A stretch of 64,000 nt of DNA from Devosia sp. SD17-2 (GTDB lineage: Bacteria; Pseudomonadota; Alphaproteobacteria; Rhizobiales; Devosiaceae): the NCBI RefSeq assembly GCF_029201565.1, contig NZ_CP104002.1, positions 761,001 to 825,000 on the forward strand. Reading direction: 5' to 3'. The notes under the pieces are model-generated. The model was given only the letters and a program-made list of their open reading frames with translations, did no database searches and was not told the DNA's origin. Below are positions 18,067-28,333 of the stretch, piece by piece. The translations under genes and the position numbers were made by a program. How positions within the stretch are numbered: position 1 is the first letter of the stretch; every line of letters starts with the position of its first letter.

Positions 18067-19095
18067 TTGAATTTTGGAATAGTCGGCAAGAAGCTGGGCG
18101 CGGGGATTTGCGCCATGGTCCTTGGACTGGGCGGTAGCTCGGCCACGGTAGTGGCGCAGAGCGCGTTTCCCCCGGCCGAGTTGCAAGGTCTGGCCTTCAA
18201 CAATACCCAGCCGGGCCGGGTGCTCGTGGCCCAGGCAGACAGCGCCCAGCTCATGGTGCGCATCCAGCAGCTCGAGGAGCAGCTGCGCTCGCTCAACGGG
18301 CAGGTGGAAGGGCTGACCTTCCAGCTCACCCAGATGCAGGAAATCATCAACCGGATGCAGGAAGACAATGAGTTTCGCTTCCAGGCACTGGAAGGCGGTG
18401 CTGGGGGAAAAACTGATGCGGCAACCCAACCGGGCAGCGTGACGCAGCCCGAGGCGTTGCCGCAGGCCCCAAATGATGAAGCGCCGGCCACGATCGTGCC
18501 GTCCCAGGGCGTGCAGCCCTTGCCGGGTGAGCAGGAGTTCGACCCAACTTTTGAAGAGGATGCGACCGCCCCAGCGCCGGATGATGAGCTTGGCGCTTCG
18601 GCCGATCCGCTTGTCGGGACCGGCCGCGATGGCGCTGTCGATCTGGTTACCGGGCAGCCCCTCAACCTCACTTATGACCCGCGCGCGCCCCGCAGCGGCA
18701 ATGCCGATGCGGACGCGCAGTTCACGGCGGGGTATGAGGCCCTGACTGCTGGTGACTATGCGTTCGCCGAAGATCAGTTCAGCCAGTTCGTCGAGCTCTA
18801 CCCGACGAGCCCGCGCCTCACTGATGCTGCCAATTTCCTCGGGGAAGCGCTGCTGGCCCGCAGCGCCTATGACCGGGCGGCCGAAGTGCTGCTGGAAGCC
18901 TTTGAGAAGGATCCGCAGAACGCCCGCGCACCCGATATTCTGCTCAAGCTCGGTGTTGCCCTTTCCGGGGCAGGGGAGCGGGAAACCGCGTGCCGCACCT
19001 TTGATGAAGTGAGCCGCCGCTTTGCCGGGACCGAGCCGGCCTTTATCACCCGCCTCGCCGAGGAGAGAGCCAAGGCCGCATGTCCGCCAGCGTAA
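18067..19095 (+). CDS. ybgF: Tol-Pal system protein YbgF/CpoB
   Basis: 342 residues. The start is a TTG: GGAGG lies seven bases before it, and it gives a clean signal peptide (KKLGAGICAMVLGLGGSSA). A coiled-coil segment follows (MVRIQQLEEQLRSLNGQVEG...), then an acidic, Pro-rich linker and TPR repeats near the C-terminus (QFTAGYEALTAGDYAFAEDQ). CpoB coordinates peptidoglycan synthesis with outer-membrane constriction in E. coli. The end overlaps tilS by 16 bases. Confidence 0.9.
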   Translation: MNFGIVGKKLGAGICAMVLGLGGSSATVVAQSAFPPAELQGLAFNNTQPGRVLVAQADSAQLMVRIQQLEEQLRSLNGQVEGLTFQLTQMQEIINRMQEDNEFRFQALEGGAGGKTDAATQPGSVTQPEALPQAPNDEAPATIVPSQGVQPLPGEQEFDPTFEEDATAPAPDDELGASADPLVGTGRDGAVDLVTGQPLNLTYDPRAPRSGNADADAQFTAGYEALTAGDYAFAEDQFSQFVELYPTSPRLTDAANFLGEALLARSAYDRAAEVLLEAFEKDPQNARAPDILLKLGVALSGAGERETACRTFDEVSRRFAGTEPAFITRLAEERAKAACPPA

Positions 19096-20354
19096 CCCCC
19101 GATCTCGCCGAAGCGGAAACGCTGGCGCGCCTCTTTGCGCCTGTCGCGCAGGAAAAAGCCCTTGGTCTGGCCGTCTCTGGCGGCCCCGACAGTCTTGCGC
19201 TGATGCTGCTGGCGCAGCGCTGGGCCGCCGCTCAGGCTGAGCCGCCACGCCTCTTCGTCTATAGCCTCGATCACGGGCTGCGGCCCGAGGCTGCTGCCGA
19301 GGTCGCCATGGTGCTGGGCGAGGCAGAGCGCCTCGGGCTCACGGCGCGAGGGCTCCTCTGGGAGGGGCCGGCGCCCGAGACCGGTGTGCTTGAGGCCGCA
19401 CGGCTTGCCCGCTACCGGATCATTGGGGACGCCATGGCCGAGGATGGTGTCAAAATCCTCGCCACTGGCCATCATCGCTCCGATCAGGCTGAAACCATCC
19501 TGATGCGCCTCGCCCATGGCAGCGGGCTGGATGGTCTGAAGGGTATGACCGTGCTGTCGCAGGTTGAGGGCGTCACCGTGTTTCGCCCGCTGCTCGATGT
19601 CGAACCGCAAACCCTTGCCGGTCTTGTCACCGACGCCGGGATGACCCCGGCCCGCGACCCATCCAATCACGACACCAGCTATGAACGCGTCCGCTGGCGC
19701 CAATTATTGCCGGCCCTCGCCGCCGAAGGCCTCGATGGCGGCGCGTTTGCGCGTTTTGCCGGCCGCATGGCCGAAGCCGATCTGGCGCTGACCCAGCTGA
19801 CCGATGCCGCTTTTGCCGAGCTCATCACCTTTGACGGCTTTGGCGCTGCCAGCCTGCCGCTGGCGACGCTGACAGCGCTGAGCCCGGCAGTCGGCCGGCG
19901 CGTCCTGAGCCGTGTTCTGGCTGTCGTCGGCGGTCGGCAGCGCCCCCGCGCCCTGGGGCAGGTGGAGCGGCTCTTCGAGCAATTGACCACCGAGACGCTG
20001 CCGCGTGGCGCGACGCTTCTGGGCGCCGTCATCCGCGTCAAGGGTGACAAGCTTATCGTGGCGCGTGAGCCTGGCCGCGTCCTGCCGGACCAGCAGGCAC
20101 TGTTGCCTCAATCGGAGCTGGTCTGGGACGAGCGGTTCCGGATTTCCAATGTTTCGGACGCGGCGGGGCTTGTCGTCTCGGCCACGGACTTCTTCCCGCG
20201 CCATCGGCTCGAGGAGGTACTTGGCTTCCGTGTCACGACTCCGGCGGAGGCGATTCGAACCGCGCCAATCGTGCGCGATGCCAGCGGCGCGGTGCTCTCG
20301 CTGGGCGGTTGGTCGTTCGATGATCGCATTACAGTCCAACTTCTTGTGGACTGA
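19080..20354 (+). CDS. tilS: tRNA(Ile)-lysidine synthase
   Basis: 424 residues. The N-terminal PP-loop ATPase motif is SGGPDS (33-38), and LDHGLRPEA and TGHHRSDQAETILMRL are family blocks. TilS adds lysine to C34 of the minor isoleucine tRNA so that it reads AUA. It overlaps ybgF and precedes ftsH, an arrangement common in alphaproteobacteria. No truncation is seen. Confidence 0.94.
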   Translation: MSASVTPDLAEAETLARLFAPVAQEKALGLAVSGGPDSLALMLLAQRWAAAQAEPPRLFVYSLDHGLRPEAAAEVAMVLGEAERLGLTARGLLWEGPAPETGVLEAARLARYRIIGDAMAEDGVKILATGHHRSDQAETILMRLAHGSGLDGLKGMTVLSQVEGVTVFRPLLDVEPQTLAGLVTDAGMTPARDPSNHDTSYERVRWRQLLPALAAEGLDGGAFARFAGRMAEADLALTQLTDAAFAELITFDGFGAASLPLATLTALSPAVGRRVLSRVLAVVGGRQRPRALGQVERLFEQLTTETLPRGATLLGAVIRVKGDKLIVAREPGRVLPDQQALLPQSELVWDERFRISNVSDAAGLVVSATDFFPRHRLEEVLGFRVTTPAEAIRTAPIVRDASGAVLSLGGWSFDDRITVQLLVD

Positions 20355-20519
20355 CAGTGCAACCTTTGACAAAGACAGCCTATTAACCCCGTCGCGACAA
20401 TATGACTGGACGGCAGGGCGCTGAGGCCTCAGGTCTTGCCCTTGTAACGCCTCAATGACGGACTTACATTCGCCCCATGCTGCCGCGCATTGCGCCGGCA
20501 CCCCTCCGGGACAGGATTG

Positions 20520-22451
20520 ATGAACGGAAATTTCCGCAACTTTGCCATCTGGCTGGTCATACTCTTCATGCTGATGGGCCTGTTCCAGGTCTTCCAGTCA
20601 TCCACGCGGTCGATTTCCGTCGCCGAAAAAAGCTACAGCCAGTTCGTCACGGACGTGGAAGGCGGTCGCGTTTCGAGCGTCACCATTACCAATAATGTCG
20701 TGAGCGGCGTGCTCAATGACGGTACGCGCTTCGAGACCACTCTGCCCGATGGCGCCGAGATCATCTCGCGCCTCGAAGAGCGTGATGTGTCGATCACGGC
20801 CCGCGCGCCTGAGTCGAGCCCGTTCTGGTCGATCCTCCTGTCCAGCTGGTTGCCGTTCATCGTCATCATCGGCGTGTGGTTCTTCTTCATCCGGCAGATG
20901 CAGGGTGGCGGACGTGGCGGCGCCATGGGCTTTGGCAAGTCGCGCGCCAAGCTACTCACCGAAACCCAGGGCAAGGTGACCTTTGAAGACGTCGCTGGCG
21001 TTGACGAAGCCAAGCAGGACCTTGAGGAAATCGTTGAATTCCTGCGCGATCCCGGCAAGTTTCAGCGCCTGGGCGGTCGTATTCCGCGCGGCGTGCTGCT
21101 CGTCGGCCCCCCGGGTACTGGTAAGACGCTGCTGGCCCGTTCGGTCGCCGGCGAAGCCAATGTGCCCTTCTTCACCATTTCGGGTTCGGACTTTGTTGAA
21201 ATGTTCGTCGGCGTGGGCGCATCGCGTGTCCGCGACATGTTCGAGCAGGCCAAGAAGAACGCGCCCTGTATCATCTTCATCGACGAAATCGACGCCGTCG
21301 GTCGCCAGCGTGGCGCCGGTCTGGGCGGCGGTAACGACGAACGCGAACAGACCCTCAACCAGCTCCTCGTCGAGATGGACGGCTTTGAAGCCAATGAAGG
21401 CATCATCCTGATCGCCGCGACCAACCGTCCGGACGTTCTCGATCCTGCGCTTCTGCGTCCGGGCCGCTTCGACCGTCAGGTCGTGGTGCCGAACCCGGAC
21501 GTTGCCGGTCGCGAGAAGGTGCTCAAGGTCCACGTCCGCAAGGTGCCGTTGGCTCCCGACGTCGATCTCAAGGTTCTGGCTCGTGGTACGCCCGGTTTCT
21601 CCGGCGCGGATCTGATGAACCTCGTCAACGAGGCGGCCCTGATGGCGGCGCGCAAGAACAAGCGCTTCGTTACCCATCAGGAATTTGAAGACGCCAAGGA
21701 CAAGATCATGATGGGCGCCGAGCGCCGCACCATGGCCATGACCGACGACGAGAAGAAGCTGACTGCCTATCACGAAGCTGGCCACGCCATCATCGCGCTC
21801 AAGGTTGCCGGCATCGACCCGATCCACAAGGCCACCATCATCCCGCGCGGTCGCGCTCTGGGCATGGTGATGACCCTCCCAGAGAACGATACCTATTCGT
21901 TCAGCCGTGAGAAGGCGCTTGCGCGTCTGACCATGCTGTTCGGTGGTCGCGAAGCCGAAATCATCAAGTTCGGTCCGGCCAAGGTGACCTCGGGCGCGTC
22001 GGGCGACATCCAGATGGCGACCAGCCTTGCCCGCTCGATGGTGATGGAATGGGGCATGAGCGAAAAGCTCGGCCGCGTGCGCTACAAGTCGAACGACCAG
22101 GAAGTCTTCCTCGGCCATTCGGTGACTCAGTCTCAGCACATGTCTGACGACACGGCCCGGATCATCGACCAGGAAGTGCGCAAGCTGATCGAGGACGGCG
22201 AAGCTTCGGCCCGCGAAATCCTCACCACCTACCACGACCAGTGGGAGGCGATTGCCCAGGCCCTGCTCGAGTTCGAAACGCTGACCGGCGACGAATTGCG
22301 CGCCCTGATGGATGGCAAGCAGCCTGTCCGTCCGGACGACAATGGTCCCGCAGCGCCCAAGGCATCGGGTGTTCCGACGGCCGGCAAGCTGGACAAGAAG
22401 CGTCCGGATACACCGCCGGAGCCGGGCATGGAGCCCCAGCCAGAGAGCTAA
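20520..22451 (+). CDS. ftsH: ATP-dependent zinc metalloprotease FtsH
   Basis: 643 residues from the ATG at 20520 ([11 protein letters not shown]), preceded by AGG. Two membrane helices flank a small periplasmic domain (about 10-25 and 108-130). The AAA module has Walker A GPPGTGKT near 196-203, Walker B FIDEID and the second region of homology with [19 protein letters not shown]. The protease site HEAGH is near 418. FtsH degrades membrane and regulatory proteins such as sigma-32 and LpxC in E. coli. A Pro-rich tail ends the protein. Confidence 0.97.
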   Translation: MNGNFRNFAIWLVILFMLMGLFQVFQSSTRSISVAEKSYSQFVTDVEGGRVSSVTITNNVVSGVLNDGTRFETTLPDGAEIISRLEERDVSITARAPESSPFWSILLSSWLPFIVIIGVWFFFIRQMQGGGRGGAMGFGKSRAKLLTETQGKVTFEDVAGVDEAKQDLEEIVEFLRDPGKFQRLGGRIPRGVLLVGPPGTGKTLLARSVAGEANVPFFTISGSDFVEMFVGVGASRVRDMFEQAKKNAPCIIFIDEIDAVGRQRGAGLGGGNDEREQTLNQLLVEMDGFEANEGIILIAATNRPDVLDPALLRPGRFDRQVVVPNPDVAGREKVLKVHVRKVPLAPDVDLKVLARGTPGFSGADLMNLVNEAALMAARKNKRFVTHQEFEDAKDKIMMGAERRTMAMTDDEKKLTAYHEAGHAIIALKVAGIDPIHKATIIPRGRALGMVMTLPENDTYSFSREKALARLTMLFGGREAEIIKFGPAKVTSGASGDIQMATSLARSMVMEWGMSEKLGRVRYKSNDQEVFLGHSVTQSQHMSDDTARIIDQEVRKLIEDGEASAREILTTYHDQWEAIAQALLEFETLTGDELRALMDGKQPVRPDDNGPAAPKASGVPTAGKLDKKRPDTPPEPGMEPQPES

Positions 22452-22457
22452 GAATTA

Positions 22458-22483
22458 AGGGTCACTCTCGAGTGACCCTTTTT
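22458..22483 (+). terminator. Terminator of ftsH
   Basis: AGGGTCACTC-TCGA-GAGTGACCCT-type palindrome followed by TTTT, seven bases after the ftsH stop codon. Confidence 0.88.
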
Positions 22484-22557
22484 CGTAGCGCCCCGCTGCG
22501 CTATGTCAGGCAAACTGACTAAAGCGGCGATTATCAGCTTTCGGAGACTTTACCCTC

Positions 22558-23901
22558 ATGGCCAGGAAATATTTCGGTACCGACGGCATTCGGGGCCTCG
22601 CCAATGGCGACAAGCTGACACCGGAACTGGCCATGAAGGTCGGAATGGCTGCGGGCACCAAGTTCGTCCGCGGTGAGCACCGCAATCGCGTTGTCATCGG
22701 CAAGGATACGCGCCGCTCGGGCTATATGCTGGAAAGCGCGCTGGCCGCCGGTTTTACCGCCGTGGGCATGGATGTCTATTTCCTCGGCCCGATGCCGACC
22801 CCGGCCGTCGCCATGCTGACCCGCTCGCTGCGCGCCGATCTGGGCGTGATGATCTCGGCTTCGCACAATCCCTATGACGACAACGGCATAAAGTTCTTCC
22901 GCCCGGACGGCTACAAGCTCAGCGACGAGCTTGAGGCAGAGATCGAGCGGCTGATGGAGACGGATACGTCCAAGCTCCTCGCCCACGGGATGAATATCGG
23001 CCGCGCCTATCGCGACGAGGAAGCCCGTACGCGCTACGTCGAATACGCCAAGCGCACCCTGCCGCGAAATATCGATCTTACCGGCCTGCGCATCGTGCTC
23101 GATTGCGCCAATGGCGCCGCCTATAAAGTCGCCCCCATGGCCCTCTGGGAGCTGGGCGCCGAGGTGATCGCCATCGGCGATCAGCCGGACGGCTATAACA
23201 TCAATTACAAGGTCGGCTCGACCGCCCCCGAAGCCGTTGCGGCCAAGGTCAAGGAAGTTCGCGCCGATATCGGCATTGCGCTCGATGGCGATGCGGACCG
23301 CGTCATCATCGTCGACGAAAAGGGCGAAGTGGTCGACGGCGACCAGTTCATGGCCGTCATCGCCCAGAGCTGGCTCGAACGCGAGATGCTGCAGGGCGGG
23401 GGCATTGTCGCCACCATCATGAGCAATCTCGGGCTCGAACGCTATCTCGGCGGCCTTGGCCTAACGCTCGAACGCACCCAGGTGGGCGACCGCTATGTGC
23501 TCGAGGCGATGCGGACCAAGGGCTATAATGTCGGCGGCGAGCAGTCCGGCCACATCATTCTCTCCGATTTCACCACCACGGGCGATGGCCTGGTTGCCGC
23601 GCTGCAATTGCTCTCCGTGCTGCAGCAGCAGAACCGCCCGGTGTCGGAAATCTGCACCCGCTTCGAGAAGGTTCCGCAACTTCTCCGCAGTGTGCGTTTC
23701 AAGGCGGGCAAGCCGCTTGAGAACAAGCATGTCGTCAAGGCGATTGCCGACGCCGAGGCGCAGCTTGGAAGTGGCGGTCGGCTGGTTGTGCGGCCCTCCG
23801 GCACCGAGCCGGTGATCCGTGTCATGGGCGAGGCGGATGACGCCGATCTCGTTGCCAGCGTTGTTGGACAGGTTGAGGCGGCAATACGCACAATTAGCTA
23901 G
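22558..23901 (+). CDS. glmM: Phosphoglucosamine mutase
   Basis: 447 residues, full length. The phosphoserine loop [16 protein letters not shown] places the active Ser at residue 102. The metal loop DGDADR and the sugar loop GGEQSGH follow, and the C-terminal phosphate-binding loop is [12 protein letters not shown]. GlmM turns glucosamine 6-phosphate into glucosamine 1-phosphate for UDP-GlcNAc, peptidoglycan and lipopolysaccharide. The neighbourhood with ftsH is conserved in many bacteria. Confidence 0.97.
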   Translation: MARKYFGTDGIRGLANGDKLTPELAMKVGMAAGTKFVRGEHRNRVVIGKDTRRSGYMLESALAAGFTAVGMDVYFLGPMPTPAVAMLTRSLRADLGVMISASHNPYDDNGIKFFRPDGYKLSDELEAEIERLMETDTSKLLAHGMNIGRAYRDEEARTRYVEYAKRTLPRNIDLTGLRIVLDCANGAAYKVAPMALWELGAEVIAIGDQPDGYNINYKVGSTAPEAVAAKVKEVRADIGIALDGDADRVIIVDEKGEVVDGDQFMAVIAQSWLEREMLQGGGIVATIMSNLGLERYLGGLGLTLERTQVGDRYVLEAMRTKGYNVGGEQSGHIILSDFTTTGDGLVAALQLLSVLQQQNRPVSEICTRFEKVPQLLRSVRFKAGKPLENKHVVKAIADAEAQLGSGGRLVVRPSGTEPVIRVMGEADDADLVASVVGQVEAAIRTIS

Positions 23902-23984
23902 TTGAACTTTTCCGGGATTGGCTGCGCGCGCCTGGACACAGTTAATGTGTAGGGTTAAGCGCACTTTAACAAAGTTCGTCGATA

Positions 23985-24015
23985 GTTGCTCACAAGTGAA
24001 TGCTCTTGTGGCAAC
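23985..24015 (+). promoter_or_regulatory. Strong hairpin in the leader of the barrel-protein gene
   Basis: GTTGC-T-CACAAG, loop TGAATGCT, CTTGTGGCAAC gives eleven base pairs with one bulged T. It ends a few bases before the ribosome site (AAGGA) and 14 bases before the ATG of the outer-membrane protein, so it could influence mRNA stability or translation. Confidence 0.6.
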
Positions 24016-24029
24016 TGAAGGACTGAACA

Positions 24030-24785
24030 ATGCGCAAGCTAACCGCTGCGTTCCTGGCGGCAGGAGCCGTATTTGCAGCCGCCCCGGCACTGGCCGCGGA
24101 TATGCCCTTTTACCCTCCGGTGATCGACGTTCCTGATGTCGATTACGGTGTGTCTGGCTCGTTCTACCTGCGCGGCAGCGCGGCAGGCAATGCGCTGTGG
24201 AGCAAGGAAGCTTACGCCTGGGATTGCACCGCCTGTGGCGCGACCCAGATTACGGTTCCAGTCACTGCCTGGGGCTATGGCTACAGCGTCGGCGCCGGCT
24301 TCGGCTACGAAACCGGCACAGGCCTGCGTTTCGACGCCACCGTCGATCTCGTGAACAATTCGGGTCTCACCGTCACCCATCCCGCAAGCTCGGGCTGGCG
24401 CGCCGGCGACTACAAGGTCAACCTGCGCTCGACAATCGCACTGGCCAATGCGTATTACGACTTCTCCTTCGGCGGGAACTACGGCTACGGCGCCGCGGGC
24501 GGTGCGTTCGGTTACGTCGGTGCCGGTGTCGGCGCGGCGTTCAACGACATCTCGGTCAGTGGCCCGGTTGGCGGCCCGACCGTCCCGTCCGGTCAAAACA
24601 CCTCGCTGGCGGCAGCCGGCATGGTTGGCGTCGGCTATGATTTCGGCACGATTGTCGCCGACGTGGGCTATCGCGGCCTCTACATCAACAAGATCACCAA
24701 CAGCGCCGCTCCGCCGGATACGGCATGGACCGACAACAACTGGCTGCATGAAGTGCGCGGCACCGTCCGCTACCGCTTCAACTGA
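24030..24785 (+). CDS. Outer-membrane beta-barrel protein
   Basis: 251 residues. A clear signal peptide (KLTAAFLAAGAVFAAAPALA) is followed by alternating strands rich in Tyr, Gly and small residues (SFYLRGSAAG, YSVGAGFGYETGTGLRFDAT, AYYDFSF, GYVGAGVGAAF, GMVGVGYDFGTIVADVGYRG), ending in RGTVRYRFN. This fits the Omp25/OmpA-like porin family of rhizobia. Two Cys (DCTACG) near residue 70 could form a disulfide in a surface loop. The ligand or role is unknown. Confidence 0.82.
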   Translation: MRKLTAAFLAAGAVFAAAPALAADMPFYPPVIDVPDVDYGVSGSFYLRGSAAGNALWSKEAYAWDCTACGATQITVPVTAWGYGYSVGAGFGYETGTGLRFDATVDLVNNSGLTVTHPASSGWRAGDYKVNLRSTIALANAYYDFSFGGNYGYGAAGGAFGYVGAGVGAAFNDISVSGPVGGPTVPSGQNTSLAAAGMVGVGYDFGTIVADVGYRGLYINKITNSAAPPDTAWTDNNWLHEVRGTVRYRFN

Positions 24786-24808
24786 TCCCGATGATATTCG
24801 AGTTTCGA

Positions 24809-24838
24809 AAGGCGCGTCCTCCGGGGCGCGTCTTTTTC
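24809..24838 (+). terminator. Terminator after the barrel-protein gene
   Basis: GGCGCGTCC, loop TCC, GGGGCGCGTC with TTTTT following, 25 bases after the stop codon. Confidence 0.75.
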
Positions 24839-24899
24839 GTTTCGCGCCATGGACATCGACGCCGGGCGGTGATTGTTTTCCTCTAACAGGAGGAAACAG

Positions 24900-25883
24900 A
24901 TGAAGATTTTGGTGATTGGAGCGGCCGGCATGATCGGGCGCAAACTTGTTGGCGCGCTGCTCGAACGCGGTCATCTCGGGGGGGAGGCTATCAACGGGCT
25001 GACGCTGGTCGACATCGTCGCCCCGGAAAGGCCGGCGACATTCCCATCCGCCAAAACCATTGCTGCCGATCTCTCGGCTCCGGGCAGCGCAGTCACTCTT
25101 CTCGAAGACCGCCCCGACGTCATCTTTCACCTTGCCGCCATCGTTTCGGGTGAGGCAGAGGCTGATTTCGACAAGGGTTATCGCATTAATCTCGACGGCA
25201 CGCGCTATCTGCTCGAGGCCATCCGGCAAGCCGGGCAGGGCGGAGCCTATCGCCCCCGACTGATCTTCACCTCATCCATCGCCGTCTTCGGGGAACCCCT
25301 GCCGGCCGAAATTCCGGACGAGCAAGCGCTGACCCCACTCACCAGCTACGGCACGCAGAAGGCCATTGGCGAGCTGTTGCTGGCCGATTACTCGCGGCGC
25401 GGCTTTGTCGATGGCATCGGCATTCGCTTGCCGACGATCGCCATCCGCCCAGGAAAGCCCAACAAGGCGGCGTCAGGCTTTTTCTCCGGCATTATCCGCG
25501 AACCGCTGGCGGGCATTGAAGCGATCCTGCCGGTGAGCGAAGATGTTCGCCACTGGTTTGCCAGCCCGCGCGCAGCGGTCAATTTCCTGGTCCACGCCGC
25601 CGAAATGGACAGCTCGTCCCTCGGTCAGCGCCGCAGCCTCACCATGCCTGGCCTTGCCGCCACGGTTGGTGAGGAAATCGCTGCCCTGCGGCGGGTGGCG
25701 GGAGACAAGGCCGTGTCGCTGATCCGGCATGAACCCGACCCGGTCATTGCCGGCATTGTGGCCGGGTGGCCGCAGGCTTTTTCAGCCAATCGCGCGCTCG
25801 CCCTCGGTTTTGCCGCCGAGACGAGCTTTGACGACATCATCCGCGCCTATATCGAGGATGAGCTGGACGGACGCGTGGGCTAA
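24900..25883 (+). CDS. denD: NAD-dependent epimerase/dehydratase, DenD-like
   Basis: 327 residues of the extended SDR type. The glycine motif GAAGMIG (7-13), the FHLAAIVSGEAE block and the active site Ser ... YGTQK (Y-x3-K) are visible. The overall pattern (AIVSGEAEADFDKGYRIN, TSYGTQKAIGELLLADYSRRG) is that of D-erythronate dehydrogenase, which oxidises four-carbon acid sugars. No other genes of that catabolic pathway are nearby, so the exact substrate is an inference. AGGAGG precedes the ATG at 24900. It ends four bases inside the convergent phosphoesterase gene. Confidence 0.82.
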   Translation: MKILVIGAAGMIGRKLVGALLERGHLGGEAINGLTLVDIVAPERPATFPSAKTIAADLSAPGSAVTLLEDRPDVIFHLAAIVSGEAEADFDKGYRINLDGTRYLLEAIRQAGQGGAYRPRLIFTSSIAVFGEPLPAEIPDEQALTPLTSYGTQKAIGELLLADYSRRGFVDGIGIRLPTIAIRPGKPNKAASGFFSGIIREPLAGIEAILPVSEDVRHWFASPRAAVNFLVHAAEMDSSSLGQRRSLTMPGLAATVGEEIAALRRVAGDKAVSLIRHEPDPVIAGIVAGWPQAFSANRALALGFAAETSFDDIIRAYIEDELDGRVG

Positions 25884-26758
25884 CGCTCTCCGCCACCGGG
25901 CTCGACCTGGACCAGAGGCTCGGCTGGGGCAGGCGCCGGCTCGCTCTCGCGCACCCGCGTTGCCCAGCCCGAGCCGTTCCAGTCGCGCACGTCGATGATG
26001 ATCTCGTCGGGGGTGATGTGGACGAGATTGTAGGAATTGGCCTCACCGCGCAGGCGGGTTGAAATGGTCGATGAGGCCTGGGCCACAAGAATGGGCGCGA
26101 CGGCCGACTGACGCAGCCCCACCGGCTCGCCTGCGGTCACCGTATCGGGCGCTTCGTGCCTGCGCACATAGGAAAGGTGGAAGTGGCCCGATAGTACGAG
26201 GCGCACGCCGAGGCGGGCAAAGGTCGCCAGCGCCTCGTCGGCGCGTTTGACCCGCTTGGTCTTCTGCATCATCGGTTCGGTGGGAAACAGTACCGGGTGA
26301 TGCGCCACGATCACCCGCACCGCATCCGGAGAGGCCTGGGAAAAGCGTTCGTCCAGATCCTCGAGCTGGCTTCGCGAAATCGTGCCATGGCCCCAGTTCC
26401 ATTCGAGCCGCGCCCGTCTAGACGTGCGCATGCCCAGAAAGGCAACGCCGTTCATCTCGAGAAAGGGCTCTGTGTCCTTGGCAATATAGCGGCGGTAGAG
26501 CCCATAGGGATTGAGGAAGCGCCGGAAGATGTTGATCGCCGGGACGTCGTGATTGCCGGGCACGGCAAAGACCGGGGCGCTCAGCGTATCAAGGAAGGCG
26601 CGGGCCTGTTCGAACTCCGCCTTGGTGCCGACCTGGGTGAAGTCGCCACTGATGACGATCAGATCAGGGTTGAGGCTCTCAATGTCGGCCGCCAGGGTTT
26701 CGGCTGCCGCCGGGTCATGGTGCCCGAAGTGCAGGTCGGAGAGATGGACGAACTTCAT
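25880..26758 (-). CDS. Metallophosphoesterase (Icc/CpdA-like)
   Basis: A 292-residue calcineurin-like enzyme. The metal-binding motifs are HLSDLHFG (5-12), SGDFTQ, PGNHDVP, AHHPV and SGHFHLSY. Related proteins hydrolyse cyclic nucleotides or phospholipids. It overlaps the upstream lipid-kinase gene by four bases (ATGA), so the pair is one operon. A product coupled to lipid phosphate metabolism is possible, but this is inference. Confidence 0.85.
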   Translation of the reverse strand: MKFVHLSDLHFGHHDPAAAETLAADIESLNPDLIVISGDFTQVGTKAEFEQARAFLDTLSAPVFAVPGNHDVPAINIFRRFLNPYGLYRRYIAKDTEPFLEMNGVAFLGMRTSRRARLEWNWGHGTISRSQLEDLDERFSQASPDAVRVIVAHHPVLFPTEPMMQKTKRVKRADEALATFARLGVRLVLSGHFHLSYVRRHEAPDTVTAGEPVGLRQSAVAPILVAQASSTISTRLRGEANSYNLVHITPDEIIIDVRDWNGSGWATRVRESEPAPAPAEPLVQVEPGGGER

Positions 26759-27702
26759 GGGGCCACCTCTTCGGCGTCAGCTGTGGGCGTATCGGGCGTG
26801 ACTGCTGCGGGCGCGACGACGCACAGCGCATTGGGAAGAATCTCAAAGGTCATCGGCGTCGCCAGCTTTTCCACTTCGCCATCGAACATGACATTCATCG
26901 CACGTTTCCGCGTCGTCATGGTCACCTGTCGGGTCTTCAGAATGGTCAGTTCGCTGTCATTTTGCCAGTTGCCCATGACCATGCCACTGCAGAGGCGGAA
27001 GAAGTCCCGAATATTGAGGTGACTGAGAAAATAGACATAGAGGCTGCCCTCATCGAGACGCTGGCGTGAGAAGATGCGGCCTACGCCCTGTTCATAGGCA
27101 TTGCTGGCAACGGCCAGCGCCTGCACCCGTTCGATCCGTGTTTCGCCGTCGCCCAGATCCATGGCCACCGCGAAGCGCTTGGTACGCGCCAGACGGCGGA
27201 GGATGAAGAGGAAAAACCCCAGCTTGGCGCGCAGATCCCTGCGGCCGCGGATGTGTTCGCGACCCGCTGCCAGTTCCGGAACCACGCCAACAACCACCTT
27301 GTGGAGGAACACTCGACCATCGACCCACCCCACATCGATTGTGCGGCAGGCTTGGGTCCCAAGCACGTCGAGCGCCAGATCGAGGTCGAGGGGGATATTG
27401 AGATCCTTGGCCAGCGCATTGACCGTACCCAAGGGCAGGATCCCGAGCTTCTTGTCCGAGCCGAGGATGGCGTTGGCGAGGGCGGTGATCGTCCCGTCAC
27501 CGCCGGCCGCGACCACGATCGGGGCGGCGCTGGTCGCGGCCCGGATCAGACGTCCCTCCATCGGCTTGTCCATGTCGTCGTCGATTTCAGCCTGGAGGCC
27601 GCGCTCGGCCAGCCTGGCCGCGAGCTCAGCGCCGGTCATCGACAGGGCGCTGGCGGTGCCTGCTTTGGCATTGAGAAGAACGTGGCAAAGAGTCTGTTGC
27701 AC
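26755..27702 (-). CDS. Diacylglycerol kinase family lipid kinase
   Basis: 315 residues of the DAGK catalytic-domain family (PF00781). The nucleotide-binding motif is AAGGDGTI (64-71), followed by LPLGTVNALAKDLNIP, the PLGTxNxxA signature. The C-terminal half is the beta-rich DAGK/YegS domain. Such enzymes phosphorylate diacylglycerol or related lipids, sometimes sphingosine. The extreme C-terminus is a low-complexity tail of Ala, Pro and Thr. It is the first gene of the pair with the phosphoesterase. Confidence 0.88.
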   Translation of the reverse strand: MQQTLCHVLLNAKAGTASALSMTGAELAARLAERGLQAEIDDDMDKPMEGRLIRAATSAAPIVVAAGGDGTITALANAILGSDKKLGILPLGTVNALAKDLNIPLDLDLALDVLGTQACRTIDVGWVDGRVFLHKVVVGVVPELAAGREHIRGRRDLRAKLGFFLFILRRLARTKRFAVAMDLGDGETRIERVQALAVASNAYEQGVGRIFSRQRLDEGSLYVYFLSHLNIRDFFRLCSGMVMGNWQNDSELTILKTRQVTMTTRKRAMNVMFDGEVEKLATPMTFEILPNALCVVAPAAVTPDTPTADAEEVAP

Positions 27703-27890
27703 GGAAATTCGCCTGTCTGGGGGACGGGAAAGGAATAACGATCCGCTGGCAAGATTGGTTCAGCCGGTGTCCGCCGCTGCAGAGAACTCAGTGCGATAAG
27801 TAGCTATGCGAATAGCGCCGGCAATCGGGTTCAAACCCGGTCCGGATGAGGATGGCGCGGGTGAGAACGGCCCTCAGCTCAGGTGTGCCC

Positions 27891-28184
27891 ATGACCGCTT
27901 ATGTCCGCGTTGCCGAAAAGCAGATCCCTCCGGGCCAGATGGCACTGTTGCTCTTTACCAACCGTGATGAACTTTGCGCCGGGATCATGGAGCATTGTCT
28001 GGACGGCACGTTGGAGCGGCGCGTGCCGGAGAACCCATCCCCCAATGATCTGGTGCTTGTGCTCTGTCGGCTGATGGCGCAGCTCCCGGACGATTCCGAT
28101 GTCTATGTGGTCATAGAACCCGGCGCTTACTGGCCAGACATGTTTCCCGACATGAAGGTCTATCGGGAAAATGTCGCTGAATGA
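27891..28184 (+). CDS. Conserved hypothetical protein, 97 residues
   Basis: I do not recognise a family. The protein from the ATG at 27891 (AGGTG five bases before it) reads MTAYVRVAEKQIPPGQMALL and shows mixed alpha/beta character without a signal or membrane helix. The codon use is like the neighbours. Alternative in-frame starts exist at 27846 and 27852. It stands alone between a divergent lipid-kinase gene and the glycine-rich exported protein. Confidence 0.55.
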   Translation: MTAYVRVAEKQIPPGQMALLLFTNRDELCAGIMEHCLDGTLERRVPENPSPNDLVLVLCRLMAQLPDDSDVYVVIEPGAYWPDMFPDMKVYRENVAE

Positions 28185-28333
28185 GATTGCGGCATTCGAG
28201 GTCGTTATCGGTTGAATAACCAGTAATTTCAAAACCGGAAAATATACGCGTATTCCACGATTACCGCGCCCCATCGAAGTGGGGATCATGATCGCCAGCA
28301 ATGATTTCACCAATTGCTTCAGGAGTTGGTCGC

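Noticed and set aside
27826..27839. CGGGTTCAAACCCG resembling a tRNA T-arm
   Set aside because: No acceptor, D or anticodon arm around it; it is just a palindrome.
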